Made by a program: the position numbers and the translations under genes
NCBI GenBank assembly: GCA_050179685.1
Contig: JBFXEW010000001.1
Coordinates: 1-64,000, forward strand
DNA: 64,000 bases
DNA from: GWE2-40-63 sp050179685
GTDB taxonomy: Bacteria; Bacteroidota; Bacteroidia; Bacteroidales; SZUA-534
Direction of reading: 5' to 3'
Part shown: positions 45,745 through 54,740 of the stretch, one piece after another
Layout: each line of letters starts with the position of its first letter
How positions within the stretch are numbered: the first letter of the stretch is position 1
The notes under the pieces: model-generated
Told to the model about the DNA's origin: nothing
The model's input: only the letters and a program-made list of their open reading frames with translations
The model's database searches: none

Positions 45745-46539
45745 ATGAAAACTTTTACCTTCAATAAAAAGAACCTTTCGTACACCGATAGTGGCGGGGG
45801 TTTTCCCCTGGTATTGCTGCACGGCTACCTCGAAACCAAAGCAGTTTGGAATAACTTTGCAGAACAACTGGCTGTAAAACACCGGGTAATTATTCCCGAT
45901 ATTCCCGGCCACGGCCACAGTGAACTGCTGGCACCGGTTCATTCCATGGAATTGATGGCCGATGCTATAAATGCGCTGCTGGAACATCTGAAAATTGACT
46001 CATGCCTGATGCTTGGGCACAGCATGGGCGCCTATGTTATGCTGGCTTTTGCAGAAAAATATCCCGAAAAACTGGCCGGCATGCTGGTGTTTCACAGTTC
46101 CGTTTATGCCGATACCGATGAGAAAAAGCAAAATCGTTTAAACGAAATATCACTTATTGAAAAAGGACAATTAAGGCAGGTAATTGAACAACACCTGCCA
46201 CGTACCTTTGCCCGACCAGAATTACCCGTGCATCAGGCCAATATTGAACAGCTCATTCACAAAGCATTGCAACACCATCCACAAGGAGTTTGTGCCCTGA
46301 TAAGGGGAATGATGGAACGCCCCGACCGCCAGGCCTTGATAAAAAAGTGGAACAAACCTTTAGCGTTTATTTTTGGGGCAAACGACAGTTTTATACCACA
46401 GGCAGCAGCATTACAAATGCAAACATTAAATCCCCGAAGTCAGGTTTATTGGCTAAAGCATTCGGGCCATATGGGCTTTATTGAAGAACCGGAAGCATCG
46501 CTTAAGCTGGTGCTAAGTTTTGCTGAATCGCTGGGCTAA
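45745..46539 (+). CDS. Alpha/beta-fold hydrolase
   Basis: A 264-residue cytoplasmic alpha/beta hydrolase. The oxyanion motif is LLHGYLE (24-30), the nucleophile elbow GHSMGAY is near residue 92, the acid is in FGANDSFIP near 211, and the His in HSGHMGF near 237. The helical cap at about 125-190 is of the usual size. The substrate is not predictable. It precedes the holB gene by 55 bp, but that gene has a promoter box of its own. Confidence 0.9.
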   Translation: MKTFTFNKKNLSYTDSGGGFPLVLLHGYLETKAVWNNFAEQLAVKHRVIIPDIPGHGHSELLAPVHSMELMADAINALLEHLKIDSCLMLGHSMGAYVMLAFAEKYPEKLAGMLVFHSSVYADTDEKKQNRLNEISLIEKGQLRQVIEQHLPRTFARPELPVHQANIEQLIHKALQHHPQGVCALIRGMMERPDRQALIKKWNKPLAFIFGANDSFIPQAAALQMQTLNPRSQVYWLKHSGHMGFIEEPEASLKLVLSFAESLG

Positions 46540-46567
46540 TTCCCCCCGGCTTTTACTTTTTAAAACG

Positions 46568-46575
46568 TATATTTG
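46568..46575 (+). promoter_or_regulatory. -7 box before holB
   Basis: TATATTTG matches TAnnTTTG exactly and lies 20 nt before the ATG at 46595. No -33 TTTG is seen. The box supports the downstream ATG over the in-frame ATG at 46520. Confidence 0.4.
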
Positions 46576-46594
46576 CACCAAAACAAACAGAGCT

Positions 46595-47719
46595 ATGTTA
46601 TTTGCCGACATCATTGGTCAACAAAATACCATCAACCATTTGCGCAATACGGTAAAAGAGAACCGCATAAGCCACGCCCAGCTTTTTTTGGGGAGCGAAG
46701 GACATGGGGCGCTGCCGCTGGCTTTGGCTTATGCCCAATACCTTATGTGCCAAAACCGCAGCGAAACCGATGCTTGCGGAACCTGCCCCGCCTGCCGGAA
46801 AGTGGCCAAATACCAGCATCCCGACTTACACTTTGTGTTCCCGGTAATCTCGTCAAAAACCAACGAGAAAGCAATTAGCGATATACACATTGCCACCTGG
46901 CGCGAATTCATCCTGAACGAACCCTATGGAACTTACTCCGAATGGATGGCGGCCTTAAATACGGAAAATGCACAAGGCTTAATTCGGGTTGACGAAGGAA
47001 AAGAGATTATCCGCAAACTGAGCATGAAATCGTTCGAGGCCGAATACAAAATCATGATCATCTGGTATCCCGAAAAGATGAATGCCGATACGGGAAACAA
47101 ACTCTTAAAACTTATTGAGGAACCGCCTGAAAAAACACTGTTCTTTCTGGTAGCCGAAAACAGCGAGTTCATTTTAAAAACTATCCTGTCGCGTACCCAA
47201 CTAATTAAGATTGGACGAATTTCGGAAGACGATTTGTTTGTAGCCCTGAAAAATCGCTTTCAGCTAAACGACGAGAAAGCCCGACAAATAGCCCGCATCA
47301 GCGAGGGCAATTACATCCAGGCCAGAGAGTATATTAACAGCTCTGTCGATACCCAACAGAACTACAACAATTTTATACAAATGATGCGCCTGAGTTATGC
47401 CGGTAAAATTCCTGAAATTATTACCTGGGTCGACGAGGTGGCAAAACTGGGCCGCGAAAAGCAAAAAGCTTTTTTGGCTTACAGCCTGCGCATGGTTCGG
47501 GAGAATTTAGTGCTGAATCAAAAACAAAATCAACTGGCGCGCTTATCGGCCGACGAAACCGGTTTTGCCGAGCGCTTTTCCACTTATATCCATCCGGCAA
47601 ACAGCGGCCTGTTGCAACAGGAACTCGACAAAGCTTTTATGCACATTGCCCGTAATGCCAATGCCAAAGTGGTGTTTCTCGACCTCTGTTTTAAGCAAAA
47701 CCGCTTACTTCGTTTATAA
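46595..47719 (+). CDS. holB: DNA polymerase III delta-prime-type clamp-loader subunit
   Basis: A 374-residue AAA+ protein of the DnaX/HolB group, the delta-prime subunit of the replicative clamp loader. It starts at 46595 (MLFADIIGQQ), since FADIIGQ is the conserved N-terminus and the upstream ATG overlaps the hydrolase. Seen: SHAQLFLGSEGHGA in place of a proper Walker A, the zinc-type CGTCPACRK near 67-75, and the sensor region LLKLIEEPPEKTLFFLV. Lack of a canonical P-loop is expected for delta-prime. Confidence 0.92.
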   Translation: MLFADIIGQQNTINHLRNTVKENRISHAQLFLGSEGHGALPLALAYAQYLMCQNRSETDACGTCPACRKVAKYQHPDLHFVFPVISSKTNEKAISDIHIATWREFILNEPYGTYSEWMAALNTENAQGLIRVDEGKEIIRKLSMKSFEAEYKIMIIWYPEKMNADTGNKLLKLIEEPPEKTLFFLVAENSEFILKTILSRTQLIKIGRISEDDLFVALKNRFQLNDEKARQIARISEGNYIQAREYINSSVDTQQNYNNFIQMMRLSYAGKIPEIITWVDEVAKLGREKQKAFLAYSLRMVRENLVLNQKQNQLARLSADETGFAERFSTYIHPANSGLLQQELDKAFMHIARNANAKVVFLDLCFKQNRLLRL

Positions 47720-47741
47720 AAAACATCAAAACACATAAAAG

Positions 47742-47771
47742 AACAGCAGCCAACTTTCGCCGGCTGCTGTT
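47742..47771. terminator. Bidirectional terminator between holB and the M4 peptidase
   Basis: The 10-bp stem AACAGCAGCC/GGCTGCTGTT (47742-47751 with 47762-47771) is followed by TTTACTTTTA on the plus strand and by TCTTTTATG on the minus strand. It separates two convergent genes. Confidence 0.85.
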
Positions 47772-47808
47772 TTACTTTTAATCCCTTTACAGGATTCCTA
47801 TTTATTAC

Positions 47809-50800
47809 CTATTGTTTAATAAACCGGGTTGAAATTTGTTTGTTTCCATCATCTAAAATAAGGGTATAGATGCCTTTGGCCAAACCAGATACATCAAGGG
47901 TTTCGTCCTGGCTAAACAAAGGTTCAGCACGTACAACGCGTCCCGATACATCATAAATGGTAAGAACCACTTCGCGCATTCCGGCAAAGGAAATGTTCAA
48001 ATCGTTTTGAACCGGATTCGGGAAAACCACAAAGTCATGCAACTCATCGTTACTTAAAGTTTCAGCTGCTTCAAACGAGGAAGCCAATACGTTGTAAGTT
48101 GATGAAACAATATTCAAGGTATAATCTTCCACTTCGCCATAACTAAAGGTTTCGCAAGCCGTTGCTGCGGCATTGTACTTCATGGTAACCCGCATACGTG
48201 TTTGACCCAATAAAGCAGTTGTTGGAATGGTCAACGTTGCACTTAAGGTTGCTGAACTACTCGATGAGCCATAAACCAAACGTTCGTCGGTTCCAAATAC
48301 ACCATCATGGTTCAAATCGACCCATACATGCCAGTACTCGGTGTAACTTGAACTTTTGAATCCGGCACTTAAATAAATGGTATTTGCTCCCAGAGCAACA
48401 GTTCCCACCATGCCGGTATTATTGGCATAACCGCCATTGCTGGCCGACACATTGTTAATTCCGCCAATCTGAACCAAATCAATCCATTCGTAGGTTGCAT
48501 TGTTACCTTTCGACGCACAATAACTTACTGTTCCGCTCAGGGTAGTCACATTAATGGTACTGCTGGCACCCGATACATTTCCGGCAGCATCAGTAGCTTT
48601 AACATAGAAAGAATAAGTGGTTGCAGCAGATAATCCGGTCATACTGGTCGATGTTCCGCTTACTGTTTTAACCAGCGAACCATTCTGGAACACCTGATAT
48701 CCGGTAACTCCAACATTATCGGTAGATGCATTCCAGCTTAATGTAAGACTGGTGGTTGAAACGCCAGAGGCAGTCAGACTTGCAGGTACAGTAGGTGCCT
48801 GAGTATCCGATGCACTTTGTGTAGTAACATTTACGGTATTGCTGGCAGCACTTAGGTTACCGGCTGCATCCTGAGCTTTAACTGAGAAGGAGTAAGCTGT
48901 TCCGGCAGTTAAACCGGTTATCTGAGCTGAAGTTGCAGTGGTTGTGCCCAAAGCAGTTGCACCCTGATAAACAATATAAGCGGTAACGCCCACATTATCG
49001 GTCGATGCATTCCAGACCAAATCAACCGTTGTCTGAGTAACAGACGACGCGGTCAAACTACCAGGAGCAGTAGGTGCCTGAGTATCGCCTCCGCCTGATG
49101 TAAATTGAACGGTATAATCTTCAACCTCACCATAACTAAAGGTTTCACATTCAGTTTGTGCTCCATTATATTTCATACTTACGCGCATCCGGGTTGTTCC
49201 GGTGGCCGACGATGGAATGTTAATGGTTCCGCTTACGGCAGCTTTACTCATAGTTCCGGCATCAAAAACCAATTCTCCGGCATCCGAGAAGTCCATGTCA
49301 CCATTGTAATCGATCCAGATTTTCCAGTATTCACTATAGGTAGTGCTGGCAAAACCTGGAGTTAAAGTAATGGCATACGATTGACCCGGTGTTAAGGCCA
49401 CTGTTTCCGAAGTAAAGTTAGAGTATCCGGCAGCACCTGAAGTTTTGGTATAAGTACCCACTTTTACACTGGCAATCCACTCATAACTGGAGTTGCTTCC
49501 TTTTGAAACACAATACGAAGGAGTACTTCCACCACCATAAGCATCGCCAACACCGATGGCATACATCGCATTGGTAACCTGAATTACTTCGTTCGATGCA
49601 GCCCCATATAAATCGGTAGCCGATTGGATGGCATAAGTACGTGCATTGGCATAGTTCGACGAAGCGCTTAAATAAACGCTTTCCATACGCCAGGCAATTT
49701 TTTCAGCTTTATCAATACCAATACCGGTAACGCTGTAACTATCACCGTTGTCGTTGGTTCCCGAACCACCTTCAGAAATCAGGTAGAACCAATAGCAGAA
49801 TGGTCCGTTGTTGGTATGCACGCCACCGTAATCGTTCGATGAACTGGGACTGCTGGCTAAAGGTGCCCAATAAGTTCCTCCATAAGTATCGGGCAACCCT
49901 TCGGCATTGGGATTGCTAAGTATGCGCAATCCTTCGTGACCGGTGCGACGCTCAATATCTTCGCCCATTACCCAGATATCCTTTTCAGGAGCAGCATAAG
50001 CCTCAACACAAGCTCCCCAGATGTCGGAGAAAGCTTCGTTTAAAGCACCCGATTCGTTTTGATAAACCAAATCGGCAGTATAGGTACAAACAGCATGTCC
50101 GTGTTCGTGAGCCGAAACGTCCAAACTGGCCAAAGCATCAAAATAAGTATCGCTTCCATCACCAAAAGTGAAAACCGAACCATTCCAGTAAGCATTATCG
50201 TAAGCATCGTCNNNNNNNNNNNNNNNNNNNNNNNNNNNNNNNNNNNNNNNNNNNNNNNNNNNNNNNNNNNNNNNNNNNNNNNNNNNNNNNNNNNNNNNNN
50301 NNNNNNNNNNNTACAAACAGCATGTCCGTGTTCGTGAGCCGAAACGTCCAAACTGGCCAAAGCATCAAAATAAGTATCGCTTCCATCACCAAAAGTGAAA
50401 ACCGAACCATTCCAGTAAGCATTATCGTAAGCATCGTCAAAATGCACATACGCTTTCATTAAAGCGCCGCTTCCGTCAAAGCTGTTGCGGTTGTGAACGT
50501 TCAGCCAGTAGTCGTAAATTTGTTGAAAAGCCCAGTGGCATTCCATAGCAATATCGTCTTTGGCTGTATTGTGATATTCAGCATAAGTCCAACTGTTGTT
50601 GACATCGGTAAAATCGACAGCACTGTTGTAGTTGGTACCGGTATTCATATCGTAAGTTATAATTCCATTACCTCTGGAATAGTCGCGTAAGCGATACGAG
50701 CCGTTGTAAGAATCGGTAGTAAAATTACGGTTGCCGCTGTAACGGGTATCCCCATTCCCGTTGGCTACAGCCGATTTAATAATGGCATTGTGATTAACAA

Positions 50801-51467
50801 TTTTACCGGTTTTAGCATCCACATAAATGTAAGCACGACTCACCGGATTTGTGGCATAAACATCGAACTTGTAAGCATACGAAGGAGTTACCTGCTCTTC
50901 TTTGCTTGTGGCAAAAGCGTTTTCAACAATCACCAATTCACCTTTTGGAAACCAGGTGGCTTCAGGTTTGTTTTTTTCATTCTTTAGCCATTGTTCATTG
51001 TTTGCATCTTCCCACATGTAGTTTTGTGCACCCACATAATTAAGGGCTTTCTCCAAAGCTTCGGCTTCAGTTAAAACAGGAGCCAAATCCACATTTTGGA
51101 TTTCTTTGTAAATGCCACTTAAAGCAAAAACCTGTCCCTCTTTTGAATGAACCGTAAAGGTTCCAAATTCAACAGGAATGTTACGGTAAGTCTGCTGGTA
51201 CTTTTGATGCACCATACCCAGTTCGTCCTGGTGAGACTTTGCTTCGCGGTACGATTCGTTACTCCTTAAATTCAACACATCGCGGAAGAGCTGTTCCGGT
51301 TGCTGTGCTACATAAGCTTTTGCAGCTACATTAAACTCAATTAAGGTCGGACGACCTTTTTCATCCAATACTTGTTGCTTTATTGCGCTTTTTTGCTGTG
51401 CCGAAGTGGCCAGTCCAAAAAAAGCAAGCAAAACAAGCATCAATACCCTTTGGTAAACATGTTTCAT
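47809..51467 (-). CDS. M4 (thermolysin-like) metallopeptidase with GEVED, Fn3 and T9SS domains; split by an assembly gap
   Basis: A secreted zinc peptidase. N-terminal part (from 51467): signal peptide, FTP/PepSY propeptide to about residue 235, then the M4 domain with zinc motif HEHGH (His378, Glu379, His382) and NEAFSDIWG (Glu402). After the M4 domain come a GEVED domain, two Fn3 domains, a second GEVED domain and a T9SS sorting domain ending STRFIKQ. The reading frame is interrupted only by 100 N (50212-50311) flanked by identical 127-bp copies. Collapsing one copy and the N's (227 bp) restores one frame of 1143 residues. It is therefore an intact gene, not a pseudogene. Confidence 0.92.
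50085..50438. other. Assembly gap (100 N) with a duplicated 127-bp overlap
   Basis: N's occupy 50212-50311. The 127 bases before (50085-50211) and after (50312-50438) are identical. This is the signature of two contigs that overlap by one assembly k-mer and were scaffolded with a fixed-length gap instead of being merged. It is not a biological repeat. Confidence 0.93.
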
Positions 51468-51582
51468 AAATACTTAGTTTAGTTGTTAAACAGTTGTTGT
51501 TAATCCTCTAAAATAAGCAAAGCCCGGCTCCAAAAATCAGAAAATCGACAAACAACAAATACCTAATGCCAAACAACCACTT

Positions 51583-51602
51583 ACTAAGAATTCTTTCTTA
51601 GT
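51583..51602. promoter_or_regulatory. Inverted repeat between M4 peptidase and LytTR regulator
   Basis: ACTAAGAA (51583-51590) and TTCTTAGT (51595-51602) form a dyad with a 4-nt centre, about 53 bp before the regulator ATG and 116 bp before the peptidase start. It could be an operator for either gene; there is no T-run to suggest a terminator. Confidence 0.3.
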
Positions 51603-51654
51603 GGTTCATCTGAAAAAAATAAAATAGTATCTTGCATCGGCAAACAACAAAAAA

Positions 51655-52356
51655 ATGGGTATCATTTGCGGTATTATTGATGACGATGCATTGGCCATTA
51701 GTATTTTGCAAAGCTATATGGAAAAAGTTCCGGGCTTGCAATTGGCTTTTACGCTAAGTTCGGCTGTTGATGCTGAGGCCAGCCTGTTGAAACACAAACC
51801 TGATTTGCTTTTTTTGGATGTTGAAATGCCTCACTTGTCGGGTATTGAATGGCTTTACACCCTGAGCGAAAAACCAGCGGTGGTAATAAGCTCGGCTAAA
51901 AAAGACTATGCTGCTGAGGCTTTCGATCTCGAGATTTTAGACTACCTGGTAAAGCCGGTAACTTTTCAGCGCTTTACCAAATGCATTCACAAATTTGAAC
52001 AATCGCGACACAAGGTTTCAGCTCAGGAAAAGCAAACAGACCCCTGGATTTTTGTCAATGAAAACAAGAAAATGGTCAAAATTGAAACTACCGAAATTCT
52101 TTATGTGGAAAGCCTGAAAGATTACATTAAAATACATACTCGGACACGCAGTGTAATTACCAAAGACCAGATAACGGCTTTTGCTGAGCGACTACCCGGT
52201 TCAAAGTTCTTAAGAATACACCGCTCGTATTTGGTGGCCATACAGCACATCGACGGTTACAATGCCAGTTTTGTGGAAATAAACCACCAGGAAATACCCA
52301 TTGGTCGAAACTACAAAAACGAGTGTCTTGAGGTACTTGAAAAATCGGGACAATAA
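51655..52356 (+). CDS. LytTR-family response regulator (orphan)
   Basis: A 233-residue cytoplasmic regulator. The receiver domain (1-115) has the acidic pocket DDD (9-11), phospho-acceptor Asp55 in LFLDVEMPH, and Lys in LVKPV. The LytTR DNA-binding domain (about 135-228) has VKIETTEILYVESLKDYIKIHT and FLRIHRSYLV. No histidine kinase is adjacent, although these usually pair with a LytS/YehU-type kinase. It diverges from the M4 peptidase and precedes a T9SS protein gene; either could be a target (inference). Confidence 0.93.
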   Translation: MGIICGIIDDDALAISILQSYMEKVPGLQLAFTLSSAVDAEASLLKHKPDLLFLDVEMPHLSGIEWLYTLSEKPAVVISSAKKDYAAEAFDLEILDYLVKPVTFQRFTKCIHKFEQSRHKVSAQEKQTDPWIFVNENKKMVKIETTEILYVESLKDYIKIHTRTRSVITKDQITAFAERLPGSKFLRIHRSYLVAIQHIDGYNASFVEINHQEIPIGRNYKNECLEVLEKSGQ

Positions 52357-52516
52357 AGCTTGGATTTTTATCAGGAAAAAACAGCTATTCATCCAAAAGG
52401 AATACACACCCGTCCAATAGTCTAAAAATTAATCGGGACAAGGGTAACCCTAAGGTGTTATGTTCCGTTAATGGGGGTAGTTATTAGGAGTTAAACTAAA
52501 CAATAAAAACAGAAAT

Positions 52517-53611
52517 ATGAAAAAGGTAATTATATTCTCAATCTCTTTACTGATAGCAAGCATAAGTCAAGCTGAAACTTATAATTCAATTGCTACTGGC
52601 TTTTGGGAGGATAATACCACCTGGGATATTAATCAGGCTCCAGATGGAAGCAAAGAAAACACCATTACCATTTCAAGCGGAACTACGGTTACAGCTACCA
52701 ACTTAAATTTTGCAAAAGCAACAACCATTATTATTGAAAATGGAGCTACATTAATTATTAATACACTCGATGTAAACATAGATGCTGCAGAAGCCAGAAA
52801 AGACTTTACCTTAGATGTTCAGGATGGGGGCCTTTTGACTATAAATGGAGACTTTTCAGCACAGACGGACGCTGAACTTACCATTGATGGAGATGCCACC
52901 ATATCGGGCGATTTAACTTTAGGAAACGGGGCAACTATTACCGTGGATTCTGATGGAACATCGGGTGGTACATTGGATATTGGAGGCGACTTTAATGTGG
53001 GAACAGGTTCACAATTGCTGGGCTTTGGCAGTGTGTCGGTAGGAGGTTTTGTTGATCCTTTGATAGCTGGAGACACGCAATTACCCATCGAACTAACGCA
53101 GTTTATTGCAACTCCTAAAGAAAATGAAGTAACTATCTACTGGCAAACCGCATCGGAAGAAAACAACCACTATTTTACCATTGAGCGTTCAGTTGACGGC
53201 CTTAATTTTGAAATCATAGGAACAGTAATGGGTGCCGGTAACTCACAAACCACACTTAATTACAACTATACCGATGCCAGCCCCTTGTCAGGAACCACCT
53301 ACTACCGCTTGCAACAAACCGATTTCGACGGTAAATTTGAAATCTTTAATATGGTTTCTGTTTCCTTCTACAACGAGAGTGCTTTAAAGGTATTTCCTAA
53401 TCCTGCATCCAGCGATTTAACCATCGATTTTGGTGGATTAACCGCCCAAAGCACCATTCAAATCATGAACATCCACGGACAGGTGGTTAAAACCCTTTCG
53501 GTTTGGGAGTCAGTTCAAACTATTGATGTAAGCAATTTGGCTGCCGGTAATTATTTATTGACTATTATAAATGGGAATCAACCCATTGTTAAACGCATCG
53601 TGATTCAATAA
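52517..53611 (+). CDS. Small T9SS-sorted surface protein with beta-helix-like repeats
   Basis: A 364-residue secreted protein. The signal peptide ends QAE. About 25-180 is a parallel-beta-like stretch of short repeats (GATLIINTLDV, GGLLTINGDFS, DAELTIDGDATISGDLTLG, GATITVDSDG), as in G8/adhesin-like polysaccharide-binding surfaces. About 195-280 is an Fn3-like domain (LTQFIATPKENEVTIYWQTASEEN), common before sorting signals. The C-terminal 75 residues are a T9SS type A sorting domain (VFPNPASSDLTI ... RIVIQ). No catalytic motif is seen. An adhesin or matrix role is likely but unproven. Confidence 0.82.
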   Translation: MKKVIIFSISLLIASISQAETYNSIATGFWEDNTTWDINQAPDGSKENTITISSGTTVTATNLNFAKATTIIIENGATLIINTLDVNIDAAEARKDFTLDVQDGGLLTINGDFSAQTDAELTIDGDATISGDLTLGNGATITVDSDGTSGGTLDIGGDFNVGTGSQLLGFGSVSVGGFVDPLIAGDTQLPIELTQFIATPKENEVTIYWQTASEENNHYFTIERSVDGLNFEIIGTVMGAGNSQTTLNYNYTDASPLSGTTYYRLQQTDFDGKFEIFNMVSVSFYNESALKVFPNPASSDLTIDFGGLTAQSTIQIMNIHGQVVKTLSVWESVQTIDVSNLAAGNYLLTIINGNQPIVKRIVIQ

Positions 53612-53634
53612 ACCAATCGAATCAGGACAATAAA

Positions 53635-53671
53635 AAAAGGCTTTCTGAAAATCAGAAGGCCTTTTGTTTTT
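53635..53671 (+). terminator. Terminator after the small T9SS protein gene
   Basis: A 14-bp stem (53635-53648 with 53652-53665, one G-U) has a 3-nt loop and runs into TTTTGTTTTTT. The A-run before the stem could give a T tail on the minus strand, so it may also serve the converging purine nucleoside phosphorylase gene. Confidence 0.85.
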
Positions 53672-53688
53672 TATTCTATTTCTTAATT

Positions 53689-54504
53689 CTAAAGCAGAAG
53701 CATCAACTCCTTAATCAATAAGGTCATTTGCGGCTCCACACTTTCAGCTACATTTTGAACTTCGTGATGCGTGGTACCCAAATTGGGATCCGATGGTTTA
53801 TCGGTATTGGTTATTACCGACATACCAAAGCATTTAATACCCATATGATGTGCTACGATAACTTCAGGCACAGTGCTCATTCCAGTTGCATCGGCACCCC
53901 AAATACGGAACATTTTATATTCGGCCGGAGTTTCCAGGGTTGGACCACTGCTTCCAATGTAAACACCTTCCTGCAACGAAATGCTATGCTTTTTGGCAAT
54001 CTCTTTTGCTTTGGCAATTAATTCGCGACTATATACGGCGCTCATATCAGGAAAACGATCGCCAAGAGCTTCTTCGTTTGGTCCAATCAGCGGATTTACC
54101 GGAAAATGATTAATGTGATCTTTGATCAGCATAATATCGCCTACATTAAATTCAGGATTCATACCACCGGCGGCATTCGACACAAACATAAACTTAACCC
54201 CAAGGTACTTCATCACACGAATCGGGAAAGTTACCTTATCCATGGTATAACCTTCGTAGTAATGGAAACGCCCCTGCATGGCCACTACTTTTTTGCATCC
54301 CAGTGTACCTATTATTAACGCACCCTTATGTCCGGCTACGGTTGAAACCGGAAAACCGGGGATGTCTTTATAAGGTATTACTTTATCGGCTTCAATTTTT
54401 TCACCCAAGCCTCCCAGTCCACTACCTAATACAATCGCCACTTCGGGCTTGTAATTCAAACCTTCTAATATAAAATCGGCGGTTTTTTTAAATGTTTCAA
54501 TCAT
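53689..54504 (-). CDS. punA: Purine nucleoside phosphorylase (inosine/guanosine type)
   Basis: A 271-residue cytoplasmic trimeric-type purine nucleoside phosphorylase that splits (deoxy)inosine and guanosine with phosphate. Signatures: VLGSGLGGL (25-33, phosphate loop), GRFHYYEGY (78-86), VSNAAGGMNPEFNVGDIMLIKDHIN and VYIGSSGPTLETPAEYKM, and a late NTDKP that includes the base-recognising Asn. Length matches the family. It is a single gene in purine salvage. Confidence 0.93.
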   Translation of the reverse strand: MIETFKKTADFILEGLNYKPEVAIVLGSGLGGLGEKIEADKVIPYKDIPGFPVSTVAGHKGALIIGTLGCKKVVAMQGRFHYYEGYTMDKVTFPIRVMKYLGVKFMFVSNAAGGMNPEFNVGDIMLIKDHINHFPVNPLIGPNEEALGDRFPDMSAVYSRELIAKAKEIAKKHSISLQEGVYIGSSGPTLETPAEYKMFRIWGADATGMSTVPEVIVAHHMGIKCFGMSVITNTDKPSDPNLGTTHHEVQNVAESVEPQMTLLIKELMLLL

Positions 54505-54684
54505 ATAATATGCTATTTAATTTTCAACGTTCAATACATTCTTAAAAAAAGCTTACTAAGGTACAATTATTTCTTATTTTAGCGGAAAAATATTTCATTT
54601 TTCAAAGATAAACAGAAACATTTAACCTTAAACTGACAAATGTTAGGATTTAATGTTGCCTGATTCGAATTCATTTAGAGCATT

Positions 54685-54716
54685 TTTGCATAAATAAACA
54701 GATAGCACTATTTTCG
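54685..54716 (+). promoter_or_regulatory. Promoter of the acyl-CoA ligase gene
   Basis: A TTTG at 54685-54688, 20 nt of spacer and TATTTTCG at 54709-54716 (one mismatch to TAnnTTTG) lie 24 nt before the ATG. Spacing fits the Bacteroidota consensus. Confidence 0.5.
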
Positions 54717-54740
54717 TTCCAAATCATAAAAAATCAACAC

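Noticed and set aside
47809..51467. Frameshifted M4 peptidase pseudogene or two separate genes
   Set aside because: The frame change falls exactly at a 100-N gap with duplicated 127-bp flanks; collapsing them restores one frame.
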